A stretch of DNA of 64,000 nt, taken from Clostridium homopropionicum DSM 5847. Lineage in GTDB: Bacteria > Bacillota > Clostridia > Clostridiales > Clostridiaceae. Shown one piece after another: positions 18,163-27,821 of this stretch. Both the position numbers and the translations under genes were made by a program. The stretch spans positions 91,105-155,104 of the forward strand of contig NZ_LHUR01000018.1 of the NCBI RefSeq assembly GCF_001263795.1. The letters are read 5' to 3'. Below the pieces are notes generated by a model. It saw only the letters and a list, made by a program, of their open reading frames with translations. It searched no databases and was not told the origin of the DNA. Position 1 is the stretch's first letter. Every line of letters begins with the position of its first letter.

Positions 18163-18861
18163 TATTGCAAAAATACTTCCTCTATCTATTAGTGGACCTT
18201 CTCTTAAAAATACAGGTGTAACTTTATGTTTTTTTAGAAAATTCATAACTTCATCTCTGTATTTGTAATATTTTAAATTGCCGTAGAATGCTAAAACATC
18301 TTCTCTAATTAGGCCACAACAACCTCCTATAAAGCCATAATTAAGTCCAGGAAGTAAAATATCTCCTGGTGGTAATAAGAGTACATCTATATGATTTGAA
18401 GATAAAATGGAAGCAATTCCAGTGTCACTAGTTATAATAGCTTTATCATTTATTATAGCTGTAGAACACTTTGTATATCCTTGTTTTACTTTAAGAAAAT
18501 TTTTTTGGTACTTAAAGAAGTTTAGCAAATTAGTATCAGTATAATCAAGGTAGTGGACAAAGTAATTAGAAATATTTAAAGCGTTTAAGATAATATCGTG
18601 TGGATAAGCAGATTTTAATGAGGAATTGCTGTATAAAATGTTATATCCAGAATCTTTTAATATACAAACAAATTCCTTTGGCATATCTTTATGAACAATT
18701 ATATTTTTACTATTCAGGATATGCATTAGCATGTCAGGATGACCGGAAACTGAAAAATGCAAATCTTTTGAAGGAGGACATAATAAGAAATTATATCCCA
18801 GCTTTAATATGCTATTCTTTTCCTCTTCAGAAATTCTATAGTCAACAATTAATTTTTTCAA
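18160..18861 (-). CDS. DUF6873-type GME-fold protein, function unknown
   Basis: The 233-aa protein has HFSVSGHPDMLMHIL near residue 40, then AIITSDTGIASIL and LPGLNYGFIGGCCGLI, ending GPLIDRGSIFAI. The HPD and GFIGGC segments resemble the clostridial DUF6873 family, which is described as having the fold of guanidino-group-modifying enzymes. No function is established. It has no signal peptide and stands alone, convergent with the tRNA cluster. The assignment is from memory of the family pattern. Confidence 0.55.
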   Translation of the reverse strand: MKKLIVDYRISEEEKNSILKLGYNFLLCPPSKDLHFSVSGHPDMLMHILNSKNIIVHKDMPKEFVCILKDSGYNILYSNSSLKSAYPHDIILNALNISNYFVHYLDYTDTNLLNFFKYQKNFLKVKQGYTKCSTAIINDKAIITSDTGIASILSSNHIDVLLLPPGDILLPGLNYGFIGGCCGLIREDVLAFYGNLKYYKYRDEVMNFLKKHKVTPVFLREGPLIDRGSIFAI

Positions 18862-18970
18862 TTAAATCACCACTCATCTAATTTCACTTTAATTCATATT
18901 ACAAAATTTTAATCAATCTGTATAGACATTTATTTTAAACATATACTAACTCAAGGAAGGAGTGAAGTAT

Positions 18971-19870
18971 GTGCTACTATTAACTATCGTTTTTGAAAAG
19001 GATTACCAGGACATTGTAGATGAATTAAGGCAGATGAAAGAGTATTTTGATGAAAAAGATACTTTTATTGGAATTTCTGAATCCTTGGAATTAGACACTC
19101 ATTTCATAAAAATATTTTGCAGTGATAAAGATTACAGTACAAAGCTAGTTAATAAGTTTAATTTATATATATCAAATATTATATATAAAATTGTAATAAA
19201 AGAATTTTGTTATGATGAGATATATCATTATTTAGTAGATACCTATTTCTTCTTAAGATATGATGAGTTAAAAGAAATATCTAATAGAACTTTAGAAATA
19301 TTAAGAAATGAAGAAGTAATAAATGATGAAGATATGGTTTATTGTTTAAACAAGAAAAATGCAATTATAAATAAAATAAAAGCTTGCGTAGAAGAAAATA
19401 AAGAAATAAATATAAAAGGATTTATTACTTTTAGACTAAAAGAACTTAAAGGAGAATTAGAAGCTGTTATCGATAGAGTTGTAGAAAAGTTCATGGCTGA
19501 AAAAGAGTATAATGAATTTATAAAGCTATTAAAATATTTTGTGGAGGTTCAGGAGAGCAAAATCGATTTAATAAATATAGTGATTACTTCCGATGGAAAT
19601 TATATTATAAAGGATAGAGAAGGAAAAGATATAATGGATCAATTGTTAAGTGATTTATCGGATGCAAGATATTCAGATTCTATAACAGTTGAGGATTTAA
19701 TTATAAGTGGACTCATAACATACTGTCCTGAAAGAATCATTATTCACAATAGAAAAAATTCTAAAAATAAAGAGGTAATTGACACAATAACAAAAGTATT
19801 TGAGGAGCGGGTAGAATTTTGCCACGATTGCAAAATGTGTAAGAAGGTAAAAAATATAGTAAAGGCATAA
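18971..19870 (+). CDS. ytxC: Sporulation protein YtxC family
   Basis: The protein (about 299 aa) is mostly alpha-helical with many charged residues. It ends VTSDGNYIIKDREGKDI ... LISGLITYCPERIIIHN and a cysteine cluster FCHDCKMCKKVK. It matches the spore_YtxC family, and in Bacillus ytxC also lies just before thrS, which supports the call. The biochemical role is unknown. I prefer GTG 18971, about 9 bases after AAGGAAGGAG, to GTG 18962, which abuts that site. Confidence 0.75.
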   Translation: MLLLTIVFEKDYQDIVDELRQMKEYFDEKDTFIGISESLELDTHFIKIFCSDKDYSTKLVNKFNLYISNIIYKIVIKEFCYDEIYHYLVDTYFFLRYDELKEISNRTLEILRNEEVINDEDMVYCLNKKNAIINKIKACVEENKEINIKGFITFRLKELKGELEAVIDRVVEKFMAEKEYNEFIKLLKYFVEVQESKIDLINIVITSDGNYIIKDREGKDIMDQLLSDLSDARYSDSITVEDLIISGLITYCPERIIIHNRKNSKNKEVIDTITKVFEERVEFCHDCKMCKKVKNIVKA

Positions 19871-19875
19871 AGGTA

Positions 19876-19904
19876 TTGACAGTATGGAGTATAAAGAATA
19901 TAAT
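19876..19904 (+). promoter_or_regulatory. Consensus sigma-A promoter of thrS
   Basis: TTGACA (19876-19881) and TATAAT (19899-19904) are separated by exactly 17 bases. Transcription would start near 19911, at the 5' end of the T-box leader. Confidence 0.92.
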
Positions 19905-19910
19905 CATAAA

Positions 19911-20167
19911 AAAGAATATTATAAAAACAGTGAAAAGGAAAAGTAAAAAGTTTACTGATCTAAGAGAGGAAAATTCGTCGGCTGCAAGATTTTCTGTTTA
20001 AGCACTTTTGAAAACCACCTTTGAGTTGAATATTGAAATAATAGTAAGTATTTTCCGCTTTTCTGGCGTTATAGTTAATGAGATAACAATATCTAGATTT
20101 ATATTGTTAATTTGGGTGGAACCGCGACGTTTACTCGTCCCATTTTGTTTGGGATGAGTTTTTATTT
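19911..20167 (+). ncRNA. T-box leader of thrS
   Basis: The leader contains the antiterminator T-box GGGTGGAACCGCG (20114-20126). It ends in a terminator with arms actcgtccca (20133-20142) and tgggatgagt (20050-20059 of the next hundred, i.e. 20150-20159) and a T-run. Two overlapping-register ACC threonine codons (20014-20019) lie where the specifier loop is expected. Uncharged tRNA-Thr should stabilise the antiterminator and raise thrS expression. The exact specifier triplet is inferred. Confidence 0.92.
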
Positions 20168-20218
20168 TTTGTGAAAAATATAAAATTATAAATTGATTAT
20201 TAAAAGGGGAGGAAAACT

Positions 20219-22132
20219 ATGTTAAAGGTAACATTAAAAGATGGAAAAGAGCTTCAAGTTGAAGAAGGTTTAAGTGTTGGTGAAGTAGCTAATATAATAA
20301 GTCCTTCATTAAGAAAAAAGGCTTTAGGCGCTAAAATAAATGGGAATAAAGCTGAGTTAATGGATAAGATTACTGAAGACTGCACTTTAGAAATTTTAAC
20401 CTTTGAAGATGAGGATGGAAAGGCAACTCTTAGACATACAGCATCTCACATCTTAGCTCAAGCTGTTAAAAGATTATATCCAGAGGTAAAGCTTGCTATA
20501 GGACCTTCTATAGATAATGGATTCTATTACGATTTTGATGCAGATTTTCCATTTACTCCAGAGGTTATGGAAAAAATAGAAAAAGAAATGGAAAAAATAG
20601 TAAAGGAAAACATGCAGCTTGAAAAGTTTGTTTTAAGCAGAGAAGATGCTATTAAGTTTATGAAAGAAAAAGATGAACCATATAAGGTTGAACTTATTCA
20701 AGATTTACCCGAAGATGCGGAAATTTCTTTCTATAAGCAAGGAGAATTTGTTGATCTTTGTGCTGGTCCACATGTGCCTTCAACAAAAGAAGTAAAGGCC
20801 ATAAAGCTTTTATCTGTTGCAGGTGCATACTGGAGAGGAAATGAAAAAAATAAAATGCTCCAAAGAATATATGGAACAGCTTTTACTAAGAAGAGCGACT
20901 TAGATGATTATATTCACATGCTAGAAGAAGCTAAAAAGAGAGATCACAGAAAAATAGGAAAGGAATTAGGTTTATTCGTAATTCCAGAAGAAGGTCCTGG
21001 TTTCCCATTATTCTTACCTAAAGGAGTACAGATTAAAAATAGTCTGTTAGAATACTGGAGAGAGATTCATAGAAAAGCAGGATATGTAGAAATTGAAACT
21101 CCTATCATATTAAGTAGACATCTTTGGGAAAATTCAGGTCACTGGGATCATTATAAAGATAACATGTACTCAGTATCTATTGATGATCAAGATTTTGCTA
21201 TTAAGCCAATGAATTGTCCAGGAGGCATGCTTGCTTATAAAACACAAATTCATTCTTATAGAGAGTTACCAATGAGAGTGGCTGAACTAGGTAGAGTTCA
21301 TAGACATGAACTTTCAGGAGCTTTACACGGACTAATGAGAGTAAGAGCCTTTACTCAAGATGATGCTCATATATTTATGCTTCCAGAGCAAATAAAGGAC
21401 GAAATCAAAGGAGTTGCAAAGCTAATAGATGGAGTTTATAAAACTTTTGGATTTAAGTATCATGTAGAATTGTCTACAAGACCAGAAGATTCAATGGGAA
21501 CTGATGAAGAGTGGCAAATTGCTGAAGATGGATTGAGAGAAGCTTTAGAAGAATTAGGACTTCAGTACAAGATAAACGAAGGTGATGGAGCTTTTTATGG
21601 TCCTAAAATAGATTTCCACTTAGAAGATTGTATAGGAAGAACATGGCAATGTGGAACAATTCAGTTAGATATGCAAATGCCTCAAAGATTTGACTTAAAC
21701 TATATTGGAAAAGATGGTGAAAAGCATAGGCCTGTAATGATTCATAGAGTTGCTTTTGGAAGTATAGAAAGATTCATCGGTATACTAATAGAGCACTATG
21801 CAGGAAAATTCCCAGTATGGATAGCACCAGTTCAAGTTAAGATTCTTCCTATATCTGATAAATTCATGGATTATGCAAAATCTGTAGAGAAGACTCTTTT
21901 TGAAAATGGTATTAGAGTTGAGATAGACGATAGGGCAGAAAAAATAGGATATAAAATTAGAGAAGCTCAGCTAGAGAAAGTTCCTTACATGCTTATATTA
22001 GGAGAAAAGGAAATGAGTGAAAATAATATTTCAGTAAGATCTAGAAAAGATGGAGATTTAGGATCTGTTAGCTTAGAGTCATTTATAGAAAAAATCAATT
22101 CAGAAATTACAAATAGAGTAAATGAATTATAA
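20219..22132 (+). CDS. thrS: Threonyl-tRNA synthetase
   Basis: The protein (637 aa) has the full class II ThrRS layout: an N-terminal TGS domain (about 1-62), an editing domain with RHTASHILAQAVKRLYP and DLCAGPHVPSTKEVKAIKLL, a catalytic core with motif 2 (RVHRHELSGALHGLMRVRAF) and the zinc-binding MNCPGG, and motif 3 VAFGSIERFIGILIEHY. A C-terminal anticodon domain begins near PVWIAPVQVKILP. It charges tRNA-Thr. Its own T-box leader controls it. Confidence 0.98.
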   Translation: MLKVTLKDGKELQVEEGLSVGEVANIISPSLRKKALGAKINGNKAELMDKITEDCTLEILTFEDEDGKATLRHTASHILAQAVKRLYPEVKLAIGPSIDNGFYYDFDADFPFTPEVMEKIEKEMEKIVKENMQLEKFVLSREDAIKFMKEKDEPYKVELIQDLPEDAEISFYKQGEFVDLCAGPHVPSTKEVKAIKLLSVAGAYWRGNEKNKMLQRIYGTAFTKKSDLDDYIHMLEEAKKRDHRKIGKELGLFVIPEEGPGFPLFLPKGVQIKNSLLEYWREIHRKAGYVEIETPIILSRHLWENSGHWDHYKDNMYSVSIDDQDFAIKPMNCPGGMLAYKTQIHSYRELPMRVAELGRVHRHELSGALHGLMRVRAFTQDDAHIFMLPEQIKDEIKGVAKLIDGVYKTFGFKYHVELSTRPEDSMGTDEEWQIAEDGLREALEELGLQYKINEGDGAFYGPKIDFHLEDCIGRTWQCGTIQLDMQMPQRFDLNYIGKDGEKHRPVMIHRVAFGSIERFIGILIEHYAGKFPVWIAPVQVKILPISDKFMDYAKSVEKTLFENGIRVEIDDRAEKIGYKIREAQLEKVPYMLILGEKEMSENNISVRSRKDGDLGSVSLESFIEKINSEITNRVNEL

Positions 22133-22139
22133 AAAACTA

Positions 22140-22168
22140 TTGACATGTTTTATATATAATAGTAAAAT
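22140..22168 (+). promoter_or_regulatory. Sigma-A promoter of the infC operon
   Basis: TTGACA (22140-22145) and TAAAAT (22163-22168) have a 17-base spacer. A closer TATAAT at 22155 would leave only 9 bases and is not used. The start would fall near 22175. Confidence 0.8.
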
Positions 22169-22174
22169 ACATTA

Positions 22175-22298
22175 TGTTAAGTGGAAACGAAGCTGTTTCT
22201 CACCTTACAGCATCGCTAGGAAGGTATACATACGAGCTATTTTAAGCTTATTTGCTATGTATTGTATGGGACGGCTTATGCCGTCCCTTTTTATTTTC
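22175..22298 (+). ncRNA. L20-type leader of infC-rpmI-rplT with terminator
   Basis: The leader before infC contains a structured part (tggaaacgaagctgtttctc followed by accttacagc) and a strong terminator gggacggc-ttat-gccgtccc (22268-22287) with a long T-run. In Firmicutes this operon is controlled by ribosomal protein L20 binding a leader that mimics 23S rRNA and causes termination. The position and terminator fit that. I did not fold the RNA. Confidence 0.75.
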
Positions 22299-22376
22299 AT
22301 AAAGATAAGAATAATTATTCCGTAGAGTATAAATTTTAATATTTGTATCTATGAATTCTTTTGGAGGTGAAACAAT

Positions 22377-22889
22377 ATTAAGAAAGAAGTTCTTATAAAT
22401 GAAGACATAAAAGAAAAAGAAGTAAGATTAATTGATAGTAATGGAGAGCAATTAGGAGTAGTTAACATAAATGATGCAATGAAGCTTGCTGAAGAAAGCG
22501 AAATGGATTTAGTTATGATATCAGCAAATGCAAATCCTCCTGTTTGCAGAATAATGGACTATGGTAAGTTTTTGTATGAACAAACTAAAAAGGTAAAAGA
22601 AGCAAAGAAAAACCAGAAGGTTGTAAATATAAAAGAAATAAGACTAAGTCCTACTATCGAAGAGCATGATATTGAAATAAAAGCTAATAATGCTAGAAAG
22701 TTTCTACAAGATGAAGATAAAGTAAAGGTTACAGTAAGATTTAGAGGAAGAGAAGCCGACTATTCATACAAAGGGAATTCAATATTAGATCTCTTTGTTT
22801 CAAAAATAGAAGATGTTTGTGTTGTTGAAAAGGCAGCAAAACTCGAAGGAAGAAATATGATTATGATATTAGCTCCAAAGAGAGCATAA
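22377..22889 (+). CDS. infC: Translation initiation factor IF-3, with ATT start
   Basis: The 170-aa product begins [19 protein letters not shown], then [20 protein letters not shown], and ends [17 protein letters not shown], all typical of IF-3. The only start with correct spacing is ATT 22377, six bases after GGAGGTGA (22363-22370). No ATG/GTG/TTG exists in frame at the true N-terminus. AUU starts on infC are known and let IF-3 repress its own translation, because IF-3 rejects non-standard start codons. Taking ATG 22479 would lose 34 conserved residues. Confidence 0.96.
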   Translation: MKKEVLINEDIKEKEVRLIDSNGEQLGVVNINDAMKLAEESEMDLVMISANANPPVCRIMDYGKFLYEQTKKVKEAKKNQKVVNIKEIRLSPTIEEHDIEIKANNARKFLQDEDKVKVTVRFRGREADYSYKGNSILDLFVSKIEDVCVVEKAAKLEGRNMIMILAPKRA

Positions 22890-22916
22890 TTGAAAAATTG
22901 AAAGGAGGAAATTCAA

Positions 22917-23114
22917 ATGCCAAAAATGAAATCACACAAAGGTGCAGCAAAAAGATTTAAGAAAACAGGAAGTGGAAAGATAAAAAGAGCTAAAGCTTTT
23001 AAGAGCCATATATTAACAAAGAAATCTTCAAAGACAAAGAGAAATCTTAGACAAAGTGCTTTAGTATCTGATACACAAGAAAAATCAATAAAGAAGATGT
23101 TACCATATCTATAA
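22917..23114 (+). CDS. rpmI: Ribosomal protein L35
   Basis: The small basic protein (65 aa) reads [20 protein letters not shown] and ends SIKKMLPYL, the usual L35 pattern. It is the second gene of the infC-rpmI-rplT operon, with a GGAGG site before the ATG. Confidence 0.98.
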   Translation: MPKMKSHKGAAKRFKKTGSGKIKRAKAFKSHILTKKSSKTKRNLRQSALVSDTQEKSIKKMLPYL

Positions 23115-23144
23115 TCGATATATTTAAAGAAGGAGGTTTATTTA

Positions 23145-23504
23145 ATGGCAAGAGTAAAAAGAGCTATGCACGCTCGTAAAAAACATAAAAAAATATTAAA
23201 GCTTGCAAAAGGATTTTATGGAAGAAGAAGTAAAACCTTTAGAGTAGCAAACGAAACTGTATTAAGAGCAATGAATTTTGCTTTCGTAGGTAGAAAGCTA
23301 AAGAAAAGAGAATTTAGAAGACTTTGGATAGCAAGAATAAATGCTGCAACAAGATTAAGTGGTCTTTCATATTCTAGATTTATAAATGGAATAAAGCTTG
23401 CAGGAATAAATATGAACAGAAAAATGCTTTCAGAGATTGCAATAAATGATCCTAAAGCTTTTGCTGATTTAGTAGAAGTAGCTAAAAAACAATTAAATGC
23501 TTAA
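23145..23504 (+). CDS. rplT: Ribosomal protein L20
   Basis: The basic protein (119 aa) begins [20 protein letters not shown] and contains [13 protein letters not shown] and [20 protein letters not shown], the L20 signature. It binds 23S rRNA early in assembly and in Firmicutes also represses its own operon through the leader before infC. Confidence 0.98.
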   Translation: MARVKRAMHARKKHKKILKLAKGFYGRRSKTFRVANETVLRAMNFAFVGRKLKKREFRRLWIARINAATRLSGLSYSRFINGIKLAGINMNRKMLSEIAINDPKAFADLVEVAKKQLNA

Positions 23505-23505
23505 T

Positions 23506-23540
23506 AAAATGCGGCCTAATAGCTGCATTTTTATTATTTT
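23506..23540 (+). terminator. Terminator of the infC operon
   Basis: The arms aaaatgcggc (23506-23515) and gctgcatttt (23522-23531) pair with one G-U and run into a T-rich tail. Confidence 0.85.
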
Positions 23541-23567
23541 TGACATTTAATTCGTAAGTGATATAAT
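23540..23567 (+). promoter_or_regulatory. Sigma-A promoter of the potassium uptake genes
   Basis: TTGACA (23540-23545) and TATAAT (23562-23567) have a 16-base spacer. It lies about 30 bases before the coding start, so the leader is short and holds no room for a c-di-AMP riboswitch. Confidence 0.85.
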
Positions 23568-23600
23568 CTTAAATAAACGTAATAATTAGAGGTGTTGGAG

Positions 23601-24935
23601 TTGGAAAAAAAATCTAGCAAAAACTTATCACCAGTGCAAATATTAGCCCTAGGATTTGGTATAGTAATATTAATAGGTGCATTATTATTAATGCTTCCTA
23701 TTGCATCTAAAGATGGAACAGTAACACCGTTTATTGATGCCTTTTTTACTTCAACTTCTGCTGTTTGTGTTACTGGACTTGTTACTCTTAACACAGCTGA
23801 GCACTGGACCTATTTTGGAACTACTGTTATAATATTTCTAATTCAAATTGGTGGTTTAGGATTTATGTCCTTTGCAACTTTGTTTGCCCTTATTTTAGGA
23901 AAGAGAATAACATTAAAAGAAAGACTAATAATGCAAGAAGCTATGAATACTTTCTCTCTTCAAGGACTTGTAAAGCTAGCAAAATATATTCTTATTTTTA
24001 CCTTTGCTATTGAAGGTGCAGGTGCACTATTTTTGTCAACTCAGTTCATACCTGATTATGGCATTGGCAAAGGAATTTATTTTAGTATATTTCACTCAAT
24101 ATCTGCATTTTGTAACGCAGGCTTTGACCTTACTGGGAATAGTTTAGTACCATATGCAGAAAACTCAGTTGTAATACTTACAATTTCAGCTTTGCTTATA
24201 ATTGGTGGCCTTGGATTTGCAGTTTGGGCTGAGATATATAATTATAACGGAACAAAAAAAATATCTTTACACTCTAAGCTTGTAATTGGAATGACAATTC
24301 TACTAATTTTAGTTGGATGGATTTTCATGTTTTTATTTGAAATGAATAATCCTAAAACAATTGAAAATATGTCAATGAAGGGTAAGTTACTATCAGCTTT
24401 TTTTGCTTCTGTAACTCCAAGAACTGCAGGATTTAATTCTATTGTGACCTCGGACATGACCTTGGCTGGTATCTTTTTAACTATAGTGTTAATGTTTATT
24501 GGCGGATCCCCAGGAGGAACAGCGGGAGGAATTAAAACAACAACAGCTGGAATACTTTTTATGACAATAATTAGTGTTATGAAAAATAAAGAAGATACTG
24601 AAATTTTTGATAGAACAATTAGTAAAGGGTTGGTTTATAAAGCTTTTGCAATATCAACTATAGCTATAGCATTGATAATAATAGAAACAATGATATTATC
24701 TTTTACTGAATTAGGAGCATCCTTAGAGTACATTATCTATGAAGTTACTTCTGCTTTTGGTACTGTAGGGCTTTCTTTAGGACTTACGCCAAATTTAAGC
24801 TTAGTTGGTAAAGTTTTCATAGCTTTAACTATGTATATTGGAAGAGTTGGAGTATTAACCTTATTATTAGCTTTATCAAATAAGAAGAATGGAAATACAA
24901 TAAAATATCCGGAAGGTAAAATTCTTGTGGGGTAG
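23601..24935 (+). CDS. TrkH/KtrB-type potassium channel subunit
   Basis: The membrane protein (about 444 aa) has four pore-loop repeats with filter-like sequences (TSTSAVCVTGL, HSISAFCNAGFDL, ASVTPRTAGFNSI, TSAFGTVGLSLGL) and about eight membrane segments. Short TrkH proteins of this size with a following RCK subunit behave as Ktr-type K+ uptake. I prefer TTG 23601 because AGAGGTG lies 6 bases before it. The GTG at 23592 overlaps that site. It is followed by its regulatory partner after 11 bases. Confidence 0.92.
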   Translation: MEKKSSKNLSPVQILALGFGIVILIGALLLMLPIASKDGTVTPFIDAFFTSTSAVCVTGLVTLNTAEHWTYFGTTVIIFLIQIGGLGFMSFATLFALILGKRITLKERLIMQEAMNTFSLQGLVKLAKYILIFTFAIEGAGALFLSTQFIPDYGIGKGIYFSIFHSISAFCNAGFDLTGNSLVPYAENSVVILTISALLIIGGLGFAVWAEIYNYNGTKKISLHSKLVIGMTILLILVGWIFMFLFEMNNPKTIENMSMKGKLLSAFFASVTPRTAGFNSIVTSDMTLAGIFLTIVLMFIGGSPGGTAGGIKTTTAGILFMTIISVMKNKEDTEIFDRTISKGLVYKAFAISTIAIALIIIETMILSFTELGASLEYIIYEVTSAFGTVGLSLGLTPNLSLVGKVFIALTMYIGRVGVLTLLLALSNKKNGNTIKYPEGKILVG

Positions 24936-24946
24936 AGGTGAATTTT

Positions 24947-25606
24947 ATGAAAAAGAAACAATTTGTTGTAATAGGAATAGGAAGATTTGGAAGTTCAATT
25001 GCTAAAACATTGTATTCATTAGGAAATGACGTAATGGTTATAGACTCTGATGAAGAGATAATTCAAGAAATGGCTGATAGTGTAACTCACGCGGTGCAAG
25101 CAGATGGTACAGATGAACACAGCTTAAGGACTCTTGGAATTACAAATTTTGATGTGGCAGTGATAACAATAGGCTCAAATGTTCAGGCAAGTATTATGAC
25201 AGCACTATTAGTTAAAGAATTAGGCGTAAAAACAATAATTGCAAAAGCAAACACTGAATTACATGCAAAGGTACTTAAAAAAATTGGAGTAGATAGAGTT
25301 ATTTTTCCAGAAAGAGATATGGGAATTAGAGTTGCACATAATTTAGTTTCTGCAAATATTTTAGACTATGTTGAATTATCAGATGATTATAGCATTGCTG
25401 AAATTGTAAGTCCACAGGAGTGGCACGGAAAAACAATGAAAGAGCTAAATTTGCGTTCAAAATATGGAATTAATGTTATGGCAGTAAAGAGGGACAATGA
25501 AATAAATATATCACCTTCTGCTGATGACCATATTGAAGAAGGTGATGTAATAGTAGCAATAGGTGGAATTGAAGAGTTAAATGCCTTAGAGAATAAAATA
25601 AAATAA
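24947..25606 (+). CDS. TrkA/KtrA-type RCK regulator of potassium uptake
   Basis: The protein (219 aa) has an N-terminal Rossmann fold (FVVIGIGRFGSSIAKTLYSLG, then VIDSDEEIIQEM) for NAD(H)/ATP-type ligands. A C-terminal RCK_C domain covers about residues 135-219 (IVSPQEWHGKTMKELNLRS ... GDVIVAIGG). It gates the membrane subunit encoded just upstream. RCK_C domains of this type often bind cyclic di-AMP in Firmicutes, which is not provable here. ATG 24947 follows GAGGTG by 6 bases. Confidence 0.92.
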   Translation: MKKKQFVVIGIGRFGSSIAKTLYSLGNDVMVIDSDEEIIQEMADSVTHAVQADGTDEHSLRTLGITNFDVAVITIGSNVQASIMTALLVKELGVKTIIAKANTELHAKVLKKIGVDRVIFPERDMGIRVAHNLVSANILDYVELSDDYSIAEIVSPQEWHGKTMKELNLRSKYGINVMAVKRDNEINISPSADDHIEEGDVIVAIGGIEELNALENKIK

Positions 25607-25626
25607 TATACCTTGAGGAGACTTCC

Positions 25627-26415
25627 ATGAATATAATAGAAAGTAAAGATAACTTACTTATTAAGGAAGTAAAAAAACTTCATAAAAGGAAAAACAGAAT
25701 TGAAAAAGGACAATTTATTGTAGAGGGTTTTAGATTTGTTGAAGAAGCTTTAAAATCTTTTTTTAAGGTAGAATATCTATTCATTGGTGAAGATGTTTTA
25801 GATAAGTATAATTCTTTAAATATAAAGAATTTTATTACTAAAGAAACTAAAATTTATGTTGTTAAGAAAAATATAATCAAAGAATTATGTGAAACTGATA
25901 ATCCACAAGGAATTATAGCAGTTGTATGGAATAATGAAAAGGAATTAGTAGATAATATAGGTTTCTATGTTCTAGTGGATAAGATTCAAGACCCTGGAAA
26001 CTTAGGTACTATAATTAGAAGTGCTCATGCCAGCGGTGCTCTTGGAGTAATTACAACAAAGGGTACAGTAGACGTATATAATGACAAAACCTTAAGGGCT
26101 ACAATGGGTTCTATTTTCAATATTCCAGTTAAAGAAGATGTTGAATTTCAAATAATAAATAAACTTAAAAAAAATGGATTTAAATTTATTGTAAGTTCTC
26201 TTGATACAGAGAAAAATTTTTATAATATAGATCTAAAAGGTAAAGTAGTAATTTGTGTAGGAAATGAAGGAAATGGAATAAGTGAAGAGGTTTATTCATT
26301 TTCTGATGAAAAGGTTAAAATTCCAATGCCTGGAGGAGCTGAATCATTAAATGCAGCGGTTGCCGCAAGTATTATGATGTATGAAGTGGTAAGGCAAAGT
26401 ATTAGTTGTAAATAA
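25627..26415 (+). CDS. SpoU/TrmH family RNA 2'-O-methyltransferase
   Basis: The 262-aa protein has an N-terminal substrate-binding region (ESKDNLLIKEVKKLHKRKNR). Its C-terminal SPOUT knot has LVDKIQDPGNLGTIIRSAHA, VICVGNEGNGIS and IPMPGGAESLNAAVAASIM, the three SpoU motifs. It methylates a ribose in rRNA or tRNA; the exact site is unknown. It often sits just before pheST in clostridia and Bacillus (ysgA), as here. Confidence 0.92.
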   Translation: MNIIESKDNLLIKEVKKLHKRKNRIEKGQFIVEGFRFVEEALKSFFKVEYLFIGEDVLDKYNSLNIKNFITKETKIYVVKKNIIKELCETDNPQGIIAVVWNNEKELVDNIGFYVLVDKIQDPGNLGTIIRSAHASGALGVITTKGTVDVYNDKTLRATMGSIFNIPVKEDVEFQIINKLKKNGFKFIVSSLDTEKNFYNIDLKGKVVICVGNEGNGISEEVYSFSDEKVKIPMPGGAESLNAAVAASIMMYEVVRQSISCK

Positions 26416-26429
26416 AATATAAAAAATGT

Positions 26430-26458
26430 TTGAATTTTTTTAATCTGATAGTTATAAT
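26430..26458 (+). promoter_or_regulatory. Promoter of the pheST leader
   Basis: TTGAAT (26430-26435) and TATAAT (26453-26458) have a 17-base spacer. The start would be near 26465, at the 5' end of the T-box leader. Confidence 0.8.
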
Positions 26459-26464
26459 ATTATT

Positions 26465-26731
26465 TAAGCTTATAATCAAAAAATAAATATACATAAACTA
26501 TGATAGAGAGAGTAGATATAGAATTATTTTTACAGGGAGAATAAGCCATAGACTGAGAGCTTATTAAAAGAATATATATTGAAGTTCACTCTGGAGTTCT
26601 AGTTGTGAAGATAGTAGCAATTAGCGGTAAATCCGATAAAATTTTGAGGGAGCTATATTGATTTATAGCTAACAAGGGTGGTAACGCGGATATACTTCGT
26701 CCCTATTTTGGGACGGAGTTTTTTATTTTTT
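26465..26731 (+). ncRNA. T-box leader of pheST
   Basis: The leader holds the T-box AGGGTGGTAACGCGG (26675-26689), a Phe specifier codon TTC (26585-26587) in gaagttcac, and a terminator with arms acttcgtccc (26694-26703) and gggacggagt (26710-26719) plus a T-run. It senses uncharged tRNA-Phe. tRNA-Phe (GAA) itself is encoded at 17709 in this window. Confidence 0.94.
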
Positions 26732-26771
26732 TGCATTTTTACTTATTAAATTAAACGAAAGGAGTACTATT

Positions 26772-27791
26772 ATGAGAGAAAAATTAGAACAAATAAAAAG
26801 CAATGCACTAGAAGAATTAAAGAATATTGCAAATAAAACTGAGCTTGAAAATATTAGAGTAAAATACCTTGGGAAAAAAGGTGAACTTACTGAAATTTTA
26901 AGGGGAATGGGTAAGCTTTCCGCAGAAGAAAGACCTATAATAGGGAAATTAGCTAATGAGGTTAGAGAAAAGCTAGAAAACTTTATTGAAGCTTCTCTTA
27001 ATGAAATGAAATCAAAAGAAAAGGAAATGAAATTAAAAAGTGAAATTATCGATATTTCAATGCCAGGTAAGAAACCAGTAATTGGCAGCAAGAATCCTTT
27101 AGAATTAACATTAAATAGTATTACAGATATATTTATATCTATGGGATTTTCTATTGAAGAAGGTCCAGAGGTTGAAAAAGACTATTATAACTTTGAAGCT
27201 TTGAATATACCTAAAAATCATCCAGCAAGAGGAGAGCAAGATACATTCTATATAAATGACGATATAGTTTTAAGAACTCAAACTTCACCTATACAAATAA
27301 GAACTATGGAAAATCAAAAGCCTCCAATTAAAATGATTGCACCTGGAAAGGTTTATCGTTCAGATGCGGTGGATGCTACACACTCTCCAATATTTTATCA
27401 AATAGAAGGACTAGTAATAGATAAAGGAATTACTTTTGCAGATTTAAAAGGAACTCTTGAAATGTTCATAAGAAAAATGTTTGGAGATAAAATGGAGACA
27501 TTATTCAGACCACATCATTTTCCTTTTACAGAACCTTCTGCAGAAATGGATGCAACATGTTTTGTGTGTGGTGGTAAGGGATGTAATGTTTGTAAGAATA
27601 GTGGATGGATTGAGATATTAGGCTGCGGAATGGTTCATCCCCAAGTATTAAGAAACTGCGGAATTGATCCAGAAGTATACAGCGGTTTTGCTTTTGGTTT
27701 TGGATTAGATAGAATGGTAATGCAAAAATATGAGCTAGATGATATTAGATTACTATATGAAAGCGATATGAGATTTTTAAATCAATTTTAG
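26772..27791 (+). CDS. pheS: Phenylalanyl-tRNA synthetase alpha subunit
   Basis: The protein (339 aa) has an N-terminal coiled coil (about 1-85) that binds tRNA and a class II catalytic core with [38 protein letters not shown] and [36 protein letters not shown] stretch is the normal cysteine-containing loop of the bacterial subunit. It works as an alpha2-beta2 enzyme with PheT, encoded 30 bases downstream. Confidence 0.98.
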   Translation: MREKLEQIKSNALEELKNIANKTELENIRVKYLGKKGELTEILRGMGKLSAEERPIIGKLANEVREKLENFIEASLNEMKSKEKEMKLKSEIIDISMPGKKPVIGSKNPLELTLNSITDIFISMGFSIEEGPEVEKDYYNFEALNIPKNHPARGEQDTFYINDDIVLRTQTSPIQIRTMENQKPPIKMIAPGKVYRSDAVDATHSPIFYQIEGLVIDKGITFADLKGTLEMFIRKMFGDKMETLFRPHHFPFTEPSAEMDATCFVCGGKGCNVCKNSGWIEILGCGMVHPQVLRNCGIDPEVYSGFAFGFGLDRMVMQKYELDDIRLLYESDMRFLNQF

Positions 27792-27821
27792 TTATTAATT
27801 GTATAATGAGGAGGAAATAAA

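Noticed and set aside
22140..22160. TTGACA with the nearer TATAAT as promoter of infC
   Set aside because: The spacer would be only 9 bases; TAAAAT at 22163 gives 17 bases and is preferred.
22122..22325. A 67-codon frame between thrS and infC
   Set aside because: It covers the promoter, the leader structure and the terminator of the infC operon and has no protein-like character.
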